Origin: Deinococcus deserti VCD115
GTDB taxonomy: Bacteria; Deinococcota; Deinococci; Deinococcales; Deinococcaceae
NCBI RefSeq assembly: GCF_000020685.1
Contig: NC_012526.1
Coordinates: forward strand, 846,001 to 910,000
Direction of reading: 5' to 3'
Length of the DNA stretch: 64,000 bases
Under the pieces are notes generated by a model. It worked only from the letters and a program-made list of their open reading frames with translations, searched no databases and was not told the origin of the DNA. A program made the position numbers and the translations under genes. Positions 39,296 through 48,138 of this stretch are shown piece after piece; within the stretch, counting starts at the first letter, position 1; every line of letters begins with the position of its first letter.

Positions 39296-40105
39296 CTACT
39301 CGCGACGGCGGAAAAATAGTGCGAGCAGAAACAGGGCGGTGTTGACCAGCACGATCGTGGCGCCCGGCGCAGTATTCATGAAGTAGCTCAGGTAAAGGCC
39401 GGTGATGCCTCCAACAACGCCCAGCAGCGCAGCCGTCAGGATCATTTTCTTCAGGTTCCGGGCCAGCAGGCGCGCGGTAGCGCTTGAGGTGATCAGCAGG
39501 CTTACGCTGAGGGTGGTGCCGACCAGTTGTACAGTCAGGACCACCACCAGTCCAATCAGAATCAGCAGCAGGCTTTCCAGGGGCCGTACCGGCAAGCCGA
39601 TGGCACGCGCTTCCGTGGGATCGAAACTGGCAAGCAGCAGTTCCTTCTGGATAGCAGTCAGCAACCCGCCCACCAGCGCCGTAACGAGCAGGGCGCTCCA
39701 CAGGTCTGTTGGCGTCACGCCCAGTGGATTGCCGATCAGGAAATTGCTCAGGTCGGTGGTAAAGCTCGGCGCGCGTGAGAGCATGACTATGCCCAGCGCG
39801 AACATTCCGACAAACACGATGCCAATGGCACTGTCCTGTTTCAGCCCGCTGCGCTGACTGACCAGTCCGATCCCCAGTGCTGTAAGTACGGCGGCAATCA
39901 GAGCTCCGACCAGCAGATTTCCCTTCATCAGAAAGGCGGCCACGATTCCTGGGAACACCGCGTGACTCATGGCATCCCCGATGTAACTCAGTCCACGCAA
40001 CACCACCCATGCGCCCACCAATGCACACAGCACACTGACCAGCACCACGGCTGCCAGCGCACGCTGGAAGAAATCAAATTGCAACGGATCGGTCAGCCAG
40101 TCCAT
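39296..40105 (-). CDS. Zinc/manganese ABC transporter permease
   Basis: This 269-residue permease of the ZnuB/MntB family has about seven to eight helices with family landmarks [23 protein letters not shown] near 37, [18 protein letters not shown] near 92, and [14 protein letters not shown] near 160. It imports divalent metal with the ATPase two bases upstream. No binding-protein gene is adjacent; the likely partner is the solute-binding protein at 51324, a split also known in D. radiodurans, where the set is described as a manganese importer. Zinc is an alternative here (see rpmB). Confidence 0.88.
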   Translation of the reverse strand: MDWLTDPLQFDFFQRALAAVVLVSVLCALVGAWVVLRGLSYIGDAMSHAVFPGIVAAFLMKGNLLVGALIAAVLTALGIGLVSQRSGLKQDSAIGIVFVGMFALGIVMLSRAPSFTTDLSNFLIGNPLGVTPTDLWSALLVTALVGGLLTAIQKELLLASFDPTEARAIGLPVRPLESLLLILIGLVVVLTVQLVGTTLSVSLLITSSATARLLARNLKKMILTAALLGVVGGITGLYLSYFMNTAPGATIVLVNTALFLLALFFRRRE

Positions 40106-40107
40106 GT

Positions 40108-40830
40108 TCAGGCTTCCGCGTGGGTATGACCCAGATGACTGGTGCTGAAGGTCGCCTCGATGTTCGCCGGAGTGTAGACCTGCTCGGGTGTGCCGTCGGC
40201 AATGATGCGGCGGTTGATCAGCAGCAGATGATCACACCAGCGGCGCGCCTGCTCCAGGTCGTGGGTCACCATGACGACAGCCCGGCCTCGCTGCGCCTGC
40301 GTTTTGAGCAGAGCCATCAGCTGTTCCTGGGTGGCACTGTCAACCCCGGTCAGGGGTTCATCCAGCAGCAGCAGATGGCCCTGGCGCGCAAGCATACGGG
40401 CCAGCAGCACACGCTGACGCTGCCCCCCCGAAAGCGCGCCGATATGCCGTGCGCGCAGCTCGTAGACTCCGGTCTCCTTCAGGGCGTCTTCGACCAGCTG
40501 CCGGTCCCGCTTCGACGGCCAGCGGAGCCAGCCCAGCCGTCCGGTGCGGCCCATCATGGCCACGTCCCATACGGTAACCGGAAAGCCCCAGTCCAGCGTC
40601 TGCTGCTGCGGGACATAGGAGATGCACTGACGCGCAGAATGGCCTTCGTCAAAAGCCACGCGGCCTTCGGTGCCGGGCAGGAGACCCACCAGCGTTTTGA
40701 GCAGCGTGCTTTTGCCGGCGCCGTTTGGCCCGATGATGGCGCTGAAGGAGCCTGCCTCGAAGCGCACCGTCGCGTCCTGCAGGGCGACGTGCGATCCGTA
40801 GCGGACGGTGAGGTTCTGCACGCCTAGCAC
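40108..40830 (-). CDS. Zinc/manganese ABC transporter ATPase
   Basis: The 240-residue ATPase has Walker [13 protein letters not shown], the Q-loop [16 protein letters not shown] typical of metal-type ABC ATPases, signature [15 protein letters not shown], Walker [13 protein letters not shown] and switch MVTHD. The C-terminus has a small His-containing end (HLGHTHAEA). It is first in the operon with the permease. The GTG start lies six bases after TATGCT; an inverted repeat overlaps the expected -35 region. Confidence 0.92.
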   Translation of the reverse strand: MLGVQNLTVRYGSHVALQDATVRFEAGSFSAIIGPNGAGKSTLLKTLVGLLPGTEGRVAFDEGHSARQCISYVPQQQTLDWGFPVTVWDVAMMGRTGRLGWLRWPSKRDRQLVEDALKETGVYELRARHIGALSGGQRQRVLLARMLARQGHLLLLDEPLTGVDSATQEQLMALLKTQAQRGRAVVMVTHDLEQARRWCDHLLLINRRIIADGTPEQVYTPANIEATFSTSHLGHTHAEA

Positions 40831-40836
40831 CCGCGA

Positions 40837-40842
40837 AGCATA
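40837..40842 (-). promoter_or_regulatory. -10 box of metal ABC operon, leaderless type
   Basis: TATGCT on the minus strand, six bases before GTG 40830. Confidence 0.5.
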
Positions 40843-40854
40843 CCTGCCTTGAAG

Positions 40855-40876
40855 TGATATTGCGAGTGCGAAATCA
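40855..40876. promoter_or_regulatory. Inverted repeat over the -35 region, candidate metal operator
   Basis: The 22 bases begin TGATATTGC and end GCGAAATCA, an imperfect palindrome matching at 7 of 11 half-site positions. It covers the expected -35 of the ABC operon, as a metal-responsive repressor site would. Confidence 0.4.
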
Positions 40877-41059
40877 ACAAAGACAGGTGCCTTGCGACAA
40901 CAGGGGACGTTGCGCGGGCACGAAAGGTTGTCTGCTCCTGCCTGAGCAAGCCCGGAGAGTCCTTGCAGTTGGTAGTGCCGCCCACAATCAGTGACTTCGT
41001 GCCCTCAGGGTCAGACGCAGCGGCCGGAGCATCTGCTCCGGCCGCCATGAAACCTCTCT

Positions 41060-42040
41060 TCAGATCAGGCTGAGTTCGCTGCCAGCGTCCAGGTGGGCCA
41101 GATGCTCGGGCAGGTTGCCGGGGTTGTCCATCACGATCTGCTCGGCCTTGTAACTGCTGCGTACCAGGGGACCGGAAACCACTTCCATAAAGCCCAGCCC
41201 CATGCCTTCCTCGCGGATCTCGTCGAACTCGGCAGGGGAGACGTAGCGCTCCACCGGCAGGTGATGCATGGTCGGGCGCAGGTACTGGCCGAAGGTCAGC
41301 ACGTCCACGCCTGCTGCGCGGCAGTCCCGCATGGCCTCGCTGATTTCCTCGCGGGTTTCGCCCAGCCCCAGCATGATGCTGGTTTTGGTGATCACGTCTG
41401 GTCGTGCCTGCTTGGCGTGAGCCAGCACGGCCAGCGTCTGGTCGTAGTTGGCACGGATGTCACGTACGGGGTGGGTCAGGCGGCGCACCGTTTCCAGGTT
41501 CTGGGCGTAGGTGTCCACACCGCTGTCCAGCACCAGGTCCACGCAGTGGGTATTCCCACCGAAGTCGGGTGTCAGTGCCTCGACCCGTGTGCCTGGATTC
41601 AATCGCTTGATTGCCTGTACGGTCTTGGCGAAGTGGTACGCGCCGCCGTCCGGCAGGTCGTCGCGGTCCACGCTGGTCAGTACGACGTATTTGAGCCCCA
41701 TCAGCTGAACGCTCTGGGCCACACCCTGCGGCTCGTCCAGGTCCAGCCTGCCCATGGGGTTACCGGTGTCCACTGCGCAGAAGCGGCAGGCGCGGGTGCA
41801 GATATGGCCCATCAGCATGAAGGTGGCGGTGCCCCTCGACCAGCATTCGCCGATATTCGGGCACATTGCTTCCTCACACACAGTGTGCAGGCGGTGTTCC
41901 TTGACGATCTTGCGAACTTCGCCGTATACCTGCCCCGTGGGAATGGTGACCTTGAGCCACTCGGGCTTCTTTTCGCGTACCGGCACACTGTCTTTACGGT
42001 AGATGCCGTTCTTGATGAACTTCGGTTCTTGCTGAGTCAT
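41060..42040 (-). CDS. lipA: Lipoyl synthase
   Basis: LipA inserts two sulfur atoms into protein-bound octanoyl groups using radical SAM chemistry. The 326-residue protein has the auxiliary-cluster motif [12 protein letters not shown] near 55-66 and the radical SAM motif CTRACRFC near 82, followed by [32 protein letters not shown] conserved R.SY near the C-terminus (VRSSYKAEQ) is also present. It lies downstream of lipB with a three-base gap, forming the lipoate operon. Confidence 0.96.
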   Translation of the reverse strand: MTQQEPKFIKNGIYRKDSVPVREKKPEWLKVTIPTGQVYGEVRKIVKEHRLHTVCEEAMCPNIGECWSRGTATFMLMGHICTRACRFCAVDTGNPMGRLDLDEPQGVAQSVQLMGLKYVVLTSVDRDDLPDGGAYHFAKTVQAIKRLNPGTRVEALTPDFGGNTHCVDLVLDSGVDTYAQNLETVRRLTHPVRDIRANYDQTLAVLAHAKQARPDVITKTSIMLGLGETREEISEAMRDCRAAGVDVLTFGQYLRPTMHHLPVERYVSPAEFDEIREEGMGLGFMEVVSGPLVRSSYKAEQIVMDNPGNLPEHLAHLDAGSELSLI

Positions 42041-42043
42041 AAC

Positions 42044-42760
42044 TTAACTCCCCGCCCCGGCGGGTGCCGGCAGGCTCCAATCATACGTCTGGAAGGTGCG
42101 CACAAAAGCGTCCGCGAGCGCTTCCTTGGCATCTTTAATCTCAATGGTGCTGTTCCGGCCGCGCAGATCATATTCGCGCTGCACGCTGGTCATCTGGGTA
42201 TCGGTCAGGCCACAGGGCACGATCAGATTGAAGTGGTCCAGATTGGTGGTGACGTTCAGGCCAATGCCGTGCAGTGCGACGTGTTGTTTGACCGCCACTC
42301 CAATGCTGCAGATCTTCTGGTGACGCTCCAGCCCATTGACTTCGCGGTCTTGCAGATACACACCCGCGTAGCCTGGGTTGGGCCGGGCGTCGGGGAGTCC
42401 CAGCGTGCCCAGGGCTTCCACCACGCTCTGCTCAAGCAGCCTCAGAAAGTCACGAACGCGTCGCCCAACTGGGAAAATCGCGTAGGCGACCAGCTGGCCG
42501 GGGCCGTGATAGGTTACGTCACCGCCGCGTTCGACCTCGAAGACGTCAATACTCTGGGCGGCCAGATACTCGCGGGTCACCACGATGTTCTCGCCCTCCC
42601 GGGCCTTGCGCCCCAAGGTCAGCACTGGCGGATGCTCGACGAGCAGCAGCGTCGGCCGGCCACCACCCGCGACACGAGCATGGTGCTGCTTTTGCAGATC
42701 CCAGGCTGCGCGGTAGGGCATAACCCCCAGATCCAGAATGTCGAAATCCGCTCGCGTCAC
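42044..42760 (-). CDS. lipB: Lipoyl(octanoyl) transferase
   Basis: LipB moves octanoate from acyl carrier protein to the lipoyl domains of dehydrogenases, the step before LipA. The 238-residue protein has RGGDVTYHGPGQLVAY near 80, the catalytic Lys in SIGVAVKQHV and catalytic Cys in VPCGLTDTQMTSV. A longer open frame extends to 43072, but GTG at 42760 lies seven bases after TACAAT and matches the usual N-terminus (FDILDLGVMPYRAAWDLQ), so I use it. Confidence 0.94.
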   Translation of the reverse strand: MTRADFDILDLGVMPYRAAWDLQKQHHARVAGGGRPTLLLVEHPPVLTLGRKAREGENIVVTREYLAAQSIDVFEVERGGDVTYHGPGQLVAYAIFPVGRRVRDFLRLLEQSVVEALGTLGLPDARPNPGYAGVYLQDREVNGLERHQKICSIGVAVKQHVALHGIGLNVTTNLDHFNLIVPCGLTDTQMTSVQREYDLRGRNSTIEIKDAKEALADAFVRTFQTYDWSLPAPAGAGS

Positions 42761-42767
42761 GTGGGCG

Positions 42768-42773
42768 ATTGTA
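42768..42773 (-). promoter_or_regulatory. -10 box of lipB-lipA operon, leaderless type
   Basis: TACAAT on the minus strand, seven bases before GTG 42760. Confidence 0.65.
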
Positions 42774-42924
42774 CGCCCCCGGGCGCGCATTTCACCGTGC
42801 TGCCAGAGCGGTTTGAGGCTTGATTGACCACGCGCTGTGGTGAATCTGCGTGTCTGCGCTGGTAGACGCCGTCCATTTGGTATGGACAGGCTGAATGACA
42901 GATGGCGGTGCCGGTCCAGGCCGG

Positions 42925-42930
42925 TACCCT
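42925..42930 (+). promoter_or_regulatory. -10 box of GNAT gene, leaderless type
   Basis: TACCCT, five bases before ATG 42936. Confidence 0.5.
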
Positions 42931-42935
42931 GACTC

Positions 42936-43460
42936 ATGCCAGAACTTGTTGTGCCCTCGCAGCGGTACAAGGAGAGCTTCATCGAAGCTGTCAGGGAAGC
43001 GCAGATGATGGCCAGTGGCCTGGGAGACACACTGGGGCGGAGTGCACCTGGGCTGGAAGCCGATTTCACCATGTTTCTTGCTGAATTGCGGCGGTACGAG
43101 CCTGGTCAGAGGTTGCCGGAAGGGTTTGTGCACTCCGAGGCCCTCTGGCTTGTTGACGGCGAAAATTATCTGGGCCGGGTCAGCCTGCGCCATACCCTGA
43201 ACGAGCGTCTGCGGACCTTTGGTGGTCACATCGGATATGAGATACGGCCCTCAGCACGGCGCCAGGGATATGGCACGCTGATTTTGCGGCTGACCCTGAA
43301 CCGGGCGCGTGAGCTGGGCCTGGACCGCGTGCTGGTGACCTGCGACGTGGACAACAGCGGCTCGCGCAGAGTGATCGAGGCTAACGGAGGCGTGCTGGAA
43401 GGCGAGTTTCAGTTGGATTTTTATGACAAGCCCATCTACCGGTACTGGATTCAGCTCTGA
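42936..43460 (+). CDS. GNAT family N-acetyltransferase
   Basis: The 174-residue protein fits the GNAT fold: VSLRHTLNERLRTFGGHIGYEIRPSARRQGYGTLIL holds the acetyl-CoA loop (RRQGYG), and VTCDVDNSGSRRVIEANGGVLEGE is the usual end of the fold. The sequence around GHIGYEIRPS resembles small-molecule acetyltransferases of the YjdJ/RimI-like broad group; substrate is unknown. It stands alone and converges with the coiled-coil gene. Confidence 0.88.
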   Translation: MPELVVPSQRYKESFIEAVREAQMMASGLGDTLGRSAPGLEADFTMFLAELRRYEPGQRLPEGFVHSEALWLVDGENYLGRVSLRHTLNERLRTFGGHIGYEIRPSARRQGYGTLILRLTLNRARELGLDRVLVTCDVDNSGSRRVIEANGGVLEGEFQLDFYDKPIYRYWIQL

Positions 43461-44263
43461 CGGTCACTCTGAGCGCCGCGCAGGTTCTCGCTCTTGTCCT
43501 GAGCGGCCCTGGCCAGCCGATCAAGCGCGTCAGCCTGCGTACAGGGATCTCCTCCGGTTTCCGGCACACTGTCCACCACCGCCTCCCCGATCCGGGTCAG
43601 GGCGTTGAGCTGTCCCGGCGGAGTTTCATCAAGCTGGGTAATGCGCGTCACAAGCTGTTCACCGACTTCTCCCAGAGCCAGGACTTCGTCCTCGGCACTG
43701 AATTGCTTCAGGCTCTGCACGCGCTGCTGGTGTTCGGCGCTGACGCGTTCGAGCGCGCCGAGCTGCTCCAGGGTATCGGCCTGGACCTGCGCCGCCTCAA
43801 TAATGGTGTTCAGGGCCTGGACCTGCTCGCGGACGCGCTGGTGTACCCGTTTTAACCGCTGCACGTTGAGCTCCTGCACGGGCGTGTGTGTCACGTCGTC
43901 CAGTGCCTGACGCAGCAGTTCGTCCAGGGCCTGGGCCGCCGTGATCTGTTCCTCACTGCGGTCCACAATGTCCTGCAGGGCCTGAAGGTGCCCGTCACGC
44001 TGATCCAGCGGCGCACTCAGCGGCAGCGTGCGAAGCTGCTCGGTGGTCAGGCTCACGACCTGACGCAGCGCGTCGGTGGCCGACAGTCCTTCGCGGCCTG
44101 TGCGGATAATCTCTTCAAGGGTACTGCTCTGGGCCCAGCCGGCAGCGCCGACGTGCTCCCGCGCCCGCACCTCCGACAGCCGGCGACGCTGCACCGAGTT
44201 GCTGTGCTCCAGGCCAGCCAGCAACTCGTCGCGTTTTTCAATCAGTTCTGACACGCAGATCAT
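43451..44263 (-). CDS. Coiled-coil hypothetical protein
   Basis: About 270 residues, nearly all helical, rich in Gln, Glu, Leu and Ala, and made of loosely repeated segments of some 25 residues (for example LQALQDIVDRSEEQITAAQALDEL, then LNTIIEAAQVQADTLEQLGALERV). No membrane helix or catalytic motif is visible. I do not recognise a family. The start is uncertain: ATG 44263 (MICVSELIEKRDELL) is taken because the heptad pattern begins there; a GTG nine bases later is an alternative. Its end overlaps the end of the GNAT gene by ten bases, tail to tail. Confidence 0.6.
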   Translation of the reverse strand: MICVSELIEKRDELLAGLEHSNSVQRRRLSEVRAREHVGAAGWAQSSTLEEIIRTGREGLSATDALRQVVSLTTEQLRTLPLSAPLDQRDGHLQALQDIVDRSEEQITAAQALDELLRQALDDVTHTPVQELNVQRLKRVHQRVREQVQALNTIIEAAQVQADTLEQLGALERVSAEHQQRVQSLKQFSAEDEVLALGEVGEQLVTRITQLDETPPGQLNALTRIGEAVVDSVPETGGDPCTQADALDRLARAAQDKSENLRGAQSDRQS

Positions 44264-44316
44264 GCTGCCGCATGGTGACCTGCGACACCGTGACCTGAAG
44301 TGCCTGATTCGAATGC

Positions 44317-44345
44317 TTGCCGTACCGGGCAGACCCACGTATACT
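44317..44345 (+). promoter_or_regulatory. Promoter of rplS
   Basis: TTGCCG (44317-44322) and TATACT (44340-44345) are exactly 17 bases apart, about 105 bases before the ATG. Confidence 0.75.
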
Positions 44346-44351
44346 CTCAAG

Positions 44352-44454
44352 GTTGCAGCCTCCCCGGTTCCCGGGGCCCATGCAGGTGTTAAGAACGCCC
44401 CCCTCCGGGGACACCGGAGTTTCGTGGAGCGGTCCGCTGACCAAAGGAGATCCT
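44352..44454 (+). promoter_or_regulatory. Structured 5' leader of rplS
   Basis: About 103 bases of GC-rich leader contain CCCCGG/CCGGGG and CTCCGG/CCGGAG inverted repeats before AAGGAGA (44444-44450). Long leaders of ribosomal genes often serve autoregulation; no known L19 leader family was confirmed. Confidence 0.4.
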
Positions 44455-44928
44455 ATGCAGAGCACCGTTAAAGTCAACCGTGGCGCCATTCTCCGCGCCG
44501 TTGAGCAGCCCCACATCAAGACCGACGCACCTGACTTCCGCCCCGGAGACACCATCCGCGTGGAAACCAAGGTCGTGGAAGGCAACCGCACCCGCAATCA
44601 GGCCTTCGAAGGCGTCGTTATTGCCATCAACGGCAGCGGCAGCCGCAAGAGCTTCACCGTGCGCAAGATCTCCTTCGGTGAAGGCGTCGAGCGTGTGTTC
44701 CCCTTCAGCACCCCCCTGATTGCCAAGGTCACCGTGCTGGAGCGCGGCAAGGTTCGCCGCGCCAAGCTGTACTACCTGCGCGACCTGCGCGGTAAGGCAG
44801 CCCGCATCAAGAACGACCGCAGCCGCGTGATGAAAGACGCCGCGCGTGCCCAGCAGGAGAAGGCCGCAGCTCAGGCTGCCGCTGATGCGCCCGCTGCCGA
44901 CGCTGCTCCCGAAACCCAGGGCGAATAA
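44455..44928 (+). CDS. rplS: Ribosomal protein bL19
   Basis: L19 sits at the subunit interface of the large ribosomal subunit. The 157-residue protein has the conserved core [53 protein letters not shown] and [18 protein letters not shown], followed by an Ala/Glu/Asp-rich tail of about 35 residues that is longer than in most bacteria (E. coli L19 has 115 residues). ATG 44455 has AAGGAGA four bases upstream. A terminator follows, so it is monocistronic. Confidence 0.96.
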   Translation: MQSTVKVNRGAILRAVEQPHIKTDAPDFRPGDTIRVETKVVEGNRTRNQAFEGVVIAINGSGSRKSFTVRKISFGEGVERVFPFSTPLIAKVTVLERGKVRRAKLYYLRDLRGKAARIKNDRSRVMKDAARAQQEKAAAQAAADAPAADAAPETQGE

Positions 44929-44945
44929 GTTTTACCTTCTCCCGG

Positions 44946-44975
44946 ACCGTCTGCCCCAGAGGCAGGCGGTTTTTC
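44946..44975 (+). terminator. Intrinsic terminator of rplS
   Basis: ACCGTCTGCC and GGCAGGCGGT pair with one wobble around a five-base loop; TTTTCG follows. Confidence 0.85.
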
Positions 44976-45239
44976 GTTGATATTCCCTGATGTGGCCGGG
45001 CTGGTCGTCTCTGGGCTGGCACGGTAACCGCTCCTGGGCAGGAGGGAAGGCCGGCGTGCTGACGGTCAGGCTCCACAAGTTATCGCTCCGGATGCATATT
45101 GAGCCATCCTGCAGACATACAGTGCGCTTCAGGGATTCCACCGTCGTCAGGGCGACAGACGAGGCGCTCTGGACGGAGCATCACATACGGGAATCCCTCA
45201 ACTGCTCTGGCCCTGCTCGCAACCGTGCGGGCAGACTGG
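44976..45239. other. Gap between rplS terminator and HAD gene
   Basis: No gene, RNA or repeat is supported in these 264 bases; an 88-codon plus-strand frame lacks any family signal. Confidence 0.45.
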
Positions 45240-45245
45240 TAGCCT
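45240..45245 (+). promoter_or_regulatory. -10 box of HAD gene, leaderless type
   Basis: TAGCCT, seven bases before ATG 45253. Confidence 0.5.
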
Positions 45246-45252
45246 GCCGCGC

Positions 45253-46071
45253 ATGACTGCCCGCACGCCTGTTTCCTTTCCTGCCGGACGCCCGCTGCTG
45301 CTGGCCTTTGACCTGGACGGTACTCTGATTCCCGACGCCGGACGTGAGGTTCCGGCCGACACCGTCAGTGCTCTGGCCCGTTTGCGCGCTCTGGATGTCA
45401 GGCTGGCCATCATCACCGGGCGCGACACTCCGCCGGGTGCAGTACGTTCAGCAGTGCAGCCGGATGCGGTCGCCACCAACAATGGAGGCCGGATCGAATT
45501 GGACGGTGCCCTTCACATCGAGGTCCGCTTCACTCCGGAAGACCTGGAAGCTGTGCTGGCCCATGAGCTTCAGGACGCGCGGATGGTGTTGTTTACTGCC
45601 GATGGCCTGTACGTGGATGTGCCGGAAGGCTCAGAGCCAGAAGCCTGGATGGTGGCCCGTTCCTACCGGCCGGTTTCGGAAGCGCCGCGCGAAGGCATTC
45701 TGAAAGTCGGCTTCTATCATCCCGAGGTCGCTGGCCTGGCCGGTCGTTTGCGCCAGAGCCACCCTCATCTGGTGCTGACAGGCGCGCAACCACCGTACCC
45801 TCAGTTTCTGACCGTCACGCCTGAGGGGGCCCATAAGGGCGCAGCGCTGACGCTGATTGCCGACGCGCTGGGGGTGCCGCACAACCACACCGTGGCCTTC
45901 GGTGACAGCGACAACGACGAGGCCATGCTGGAAGTGGCTGGCTACGCGGTGCAGGTGGGGACGCTGCCCCTGTTGGCCCGTCACGCTCATGTCCAGATCC
46001 CGCGGCATGAGGACCTGGGTGCCTACCTGCACGACCTGGCCAGTCAGCTGGAAGCCACGCGGGCTGGCTGA
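45253..46071 (+). CDS. HAD-superfamily sugar-phosphatase (Cof-type)
   Basis: The 272-residue HAD hydrolase has motif I FDLDGTLIP near residue 19, motif II IITGRD near 54, motif III Lys in AHKGAAL near 197 and motif IV FGDSDNDEAML near 216. The inserted C2 cap (about 80-190) fits the Cof/sucrose-phosphatase-like class, which usually dephosphorylates sugar phosphates or nucleotides. Substrate is unknown. Its 3' end overlaps the convergent double-ABC gene by 28 bases. Confidence 0.88.
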   Translation: MTARTPVSFPAGRPLLLAFDLDGTLIPDAGREVPADTVSALARLRALDVRLAIITGRDTPPGAVRSAVQPDAVATNNGGRIELDGALHIEVRFTPEDLEAVLAHELQDARMVLFTADGLYVDVPEGSEPEAWMVARSYRPVSEAPREGILKVGFYHPEVAGLAGRLRQSHPHLVLTGAQPPYPQFLTVTPEGAHKGAALTLIADALGVPHNHTVAFGDSDNDEAMLEVAGYAVQVGTLPLLARHAHVQIPRHEDLGAYLHDLASQLEATRAG

Positions 46072-47477
46072 AGAGCCCGGCTGTACACCGCCTGCCCATG
46101 ATCCAGGTGCAGGTGGTGGGTCAGGCCGGGGGGTGCGTCGGACGCACGGTGGGCGACCACCATGACATGTGTGCCCTTCGCTGCCAGGTCTGGCAGCAGG
46201 GCCAGGAAGGCGGTACGGCTGGAGGCGTCGAGGAAGTCCAGACCCTCGTCCAGGATCAGCAGCCTGGGCCCATGCACCACAGCGCGCGCCAGCAGCAGGC
46301 GCCGGAGCTGCCCCTGCGAGAGCGTCTCTGTGTGGCGGCTGAGCAGCCCGGTCACTCCCAGCTGTGCGGCCAGGGCTTCTACCTGGGCTTCCTGGGCGGG
46401 GCTCAGCAGCTCACTGAAGCCCTCGGTGCCTGCAAAGGCGCTCCCGATCAGGTCCCTTCCGGTCCACTCACGACGCTGGCGCATTCCCAGTTCGGCGCTG
46501 ACCAGCCCCACGCTGCGTCGGCGTTCGGTCAGCAGGTCGCGCGTCAGGAAGGGCCGGGTGACCTGCCCGCCCAGCGCGGCGTGGAACTCGCCGGCAATCA
46601 GGCGGGCCAGGGTGCTTTTTCCACTTCCGTTCTCGCCAGTGACCAGCCAGTGCTGCCCGGTGTTCCAGCTCCAGGACAGTGGCCCCAGGGCAAGGTGACC
46701 GTTGCGGTAGACCTCCGCGTGGTCAAGCTGCACCAGGGGGGCGCTACCCGGCGGACGGGGCAGGGTTGGAGCCAGGCTGGTCTCAGCGCTGGTGGCGGGC
46801 TCGTCCACGATCCGCCCCCCTTGGACATGCACGCTGCGCCAGGACAACTCGGGGGCCTCTTCAGGGCGGTGAGTGGCCAGGACGATCGCCACCCCCGCCT
46901 TATGCACGTTTGTGAGCACCTCACTCAGCCCAGCGCGCGCTCCTTCACTCAGGCCATCGGTAAATTCATCCAGCAGCAGCAGTTCCGGCGCCGCCATCAG
47001 CGCGCGGGCCAGAATTGCCCGGCGGCGCTGCCCGTGACTCAGGGTCCGGAAATCGCGGGTCAGCAATGAGGTCAGGCCGGTCAGCACACTCACTTCTTCC
47101 AGCCGCTGCAACGCTTCTGGCCGCGCGTCCCACAGGTTAAGCAACTCGCCTTCAAAGCCGGAAAGCAGCACATCCTGAACCGTCTGGGCCCAGTCTCGCG
47201 TCAGATAGAAGGCCTCGGCATCTGGCCCGACGACCCCCAGCGTCTGACGCGCCTGCACGGCCGAGTGCTGAACGCCACCCCGCAGGCCATAGGTTCTGAG
47301 TCCCTCGACTGGAGCAACCTGGCCGGCGAGCAGGCGCAACAGTGTCGTTTTGCCCCCACCATTTGGTCCCCACAGACGCAGCGCTTCCCCCCGCTGTACC
47401 TGAAGCGTCACGTCAGACAGCAGGGTGTCGCCGCCTGCCCGGACAGTCACTGCATGGAGGTCTACCAAGGGCCGCAT
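46044..47477 (-). CDS. Double ABC-domain ATPase (ModF/PhrA-like)
   Basis: The 477-residue soluble protein contains two ABC domains: the first with Walker A GPNGGGKTT (about 39), signature LSHGQRRRAILAR and Walker B LLLLDEFTDGLS; the second with Walker A GENGSGKST, signature LSQGQLRRLLLAR and Walker B LLILDEGLDFLD. Both lack membrane helices. This arrangement matches ModF-type proteins once called photorepair protein PhrA, of unclear role; an ABC-F translation factor is less likely because no long linker between domains is present. ATG 47477 lies six bases after TAGACT. Confidence 0.78.
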   Translation of the reverse strand: MRPLVDLHAVTVRAGGDTLLSDVTLQVQRGEALRLWGPNGGGKTTLLRLLAGQVAPVEGLRTYGLRGGVQHSAVQARQTLGVVGPDAEAFYLTRDWAQTVQDVLLSGFEGELLNLWDARPEALQRLEEVSVLTGLTSLLTRDFRTLSHGQRRRAILARALMAAPELLLLDEFTDGLSEGARAGLSEVLTNVHKAGVAIVLATHRPEEAPELSWRSVHVQGGRIVDEPATSAETSLAPTLPRPPGSAPLVQLDHAEVYRNGHLALGPLSWSWNTGQHWLVTGENGSGKSTLARLIAGEFHAALGGQVTRPFLTRDLLTERRRSVGLVSAELGMRQRREWTGRDLIGSAFAGTEGFSELLSPAQEAQVEALAAQLGVTGLLSRHTETLSQGQLRRLLLARAVVHGPRLLILDEGLDFLDASSRTAFLALLPDLAAKGTHVMVVAHRASDAPPGLTHHLHLDHGQAVYSRALQPARVASS

Positions 47478-47483
47478 CAGCCG

Positions 47484-47489
47484 AGTCTA
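47484..47489 (-). promoter_or_regulatory. -10 box of double-ABC gene, leaderless type
   Basis: TAGACT on the minus strand, six bases before ATG 47477. Confidence 0.55.
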
Positions 47490-47544
47490 GAGCCTGAATC
47501 ATATGGCGCATGGCGGCTGCGCAGAGGTGTGCTTCCCTTGTCAG

Positions 47545-48105
47545 ATGTCGCGTACCCTGCACCTTGTCAAGCATGGCCAGCCGCACATCCTGTCTGGCGT
47601 CCCAGCGCATGAGTGGCAGCTGGCCGAAGGCGCGCTGGGTGGACTGCCCGGACTGATCTCACGCCTGCGCCCCCGTCCGGAGGTGGTCGTCTCCAGCGAG
47701 GAACCCAAGGCGGTTTCCACGGCACAGGCCCTGGCCACCGAACTGGGCGTACCGCACCGCCGCATGCTTGGGCTGCATGAGCAGCTGCGTTATACCGTAC
47801 CCCTGTATCCGGAACCTGCGGACTTTCAAGCCGCCCTGGACCGGTTTTTTGATCACCCTGCCCAGGTGATGTTCGGAGAGGAAAGTGCTGATGATGCCCG
47901 GCGCCGTTTTGCCAACGCCGTAGGGGCCGTAATGAGCCGGCAGACAGGGGATTCAGTGGCCATCGTCGCGCACGGTACCGTGATCAGTCTGCTGGTGGCC
48001 CATGCCGGGGACCTGGACCCAAAACCGCTCTGGAGGCACCTGAACTTGTTGGATGTCCTGACACTCGAATGGCCAGCACTGCAGCTACGGGAACCTTTGT
48101 CCTGA
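47545..48105 (+). CDS. Histidine phosphatase family protein with altered RHG motif
   Basis: The 186-residue protein has the fold of phosphoglycerate-mutase-like phosphatases: LHLVKHGQP at the N-terminus, VVVSSEEPKAVSTAQALA (the second Arg position replaced by Lys in EPKA), and IVAHGTVISLLVAH with the second catalytic His. The RHG signature is KHG here. The catalytic His remains, so activity is possible. ATG 47545 is chosen because the domain starts there; an upstream ATG at 47503 adds 14 odd residues. No clear ribosome site supports either. Confidence 0.8.
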   Translation: MSRTLHLVKHGQPHILSGVPAHEWQLAEGALGGLPGLISRLRPRPEVVVSSEEPKAVSTAQALATELGVPHRRMLGLHEQLRYTVPLYPEPADFQAALDRFFDHPAQVMFGEESADDARRRFANAVGAVMSRQTGDSVAIVAHGTVISLLVAHAGDLDPKPLWRHLNLLDVLTLEWPALQLREPLS

Positions 48106-48138
48106 GCCCGGCGTACCGGTTTGCAGGAGGATCAATCT

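Noticed and set aside
42761..43072. N-terminal extension of LipB by 104 residues
   Set aside because: The frame is open but the TACAAT box and family N-terminus point to the GTG at 42760; the extension overlaps the divergent GNAT gene.
46044..47477. ABC-F translation factor
   Set aside because: Two ABC domains are present but the long charged linker between them typical of ABC-F is missing; ModF-like fits better.
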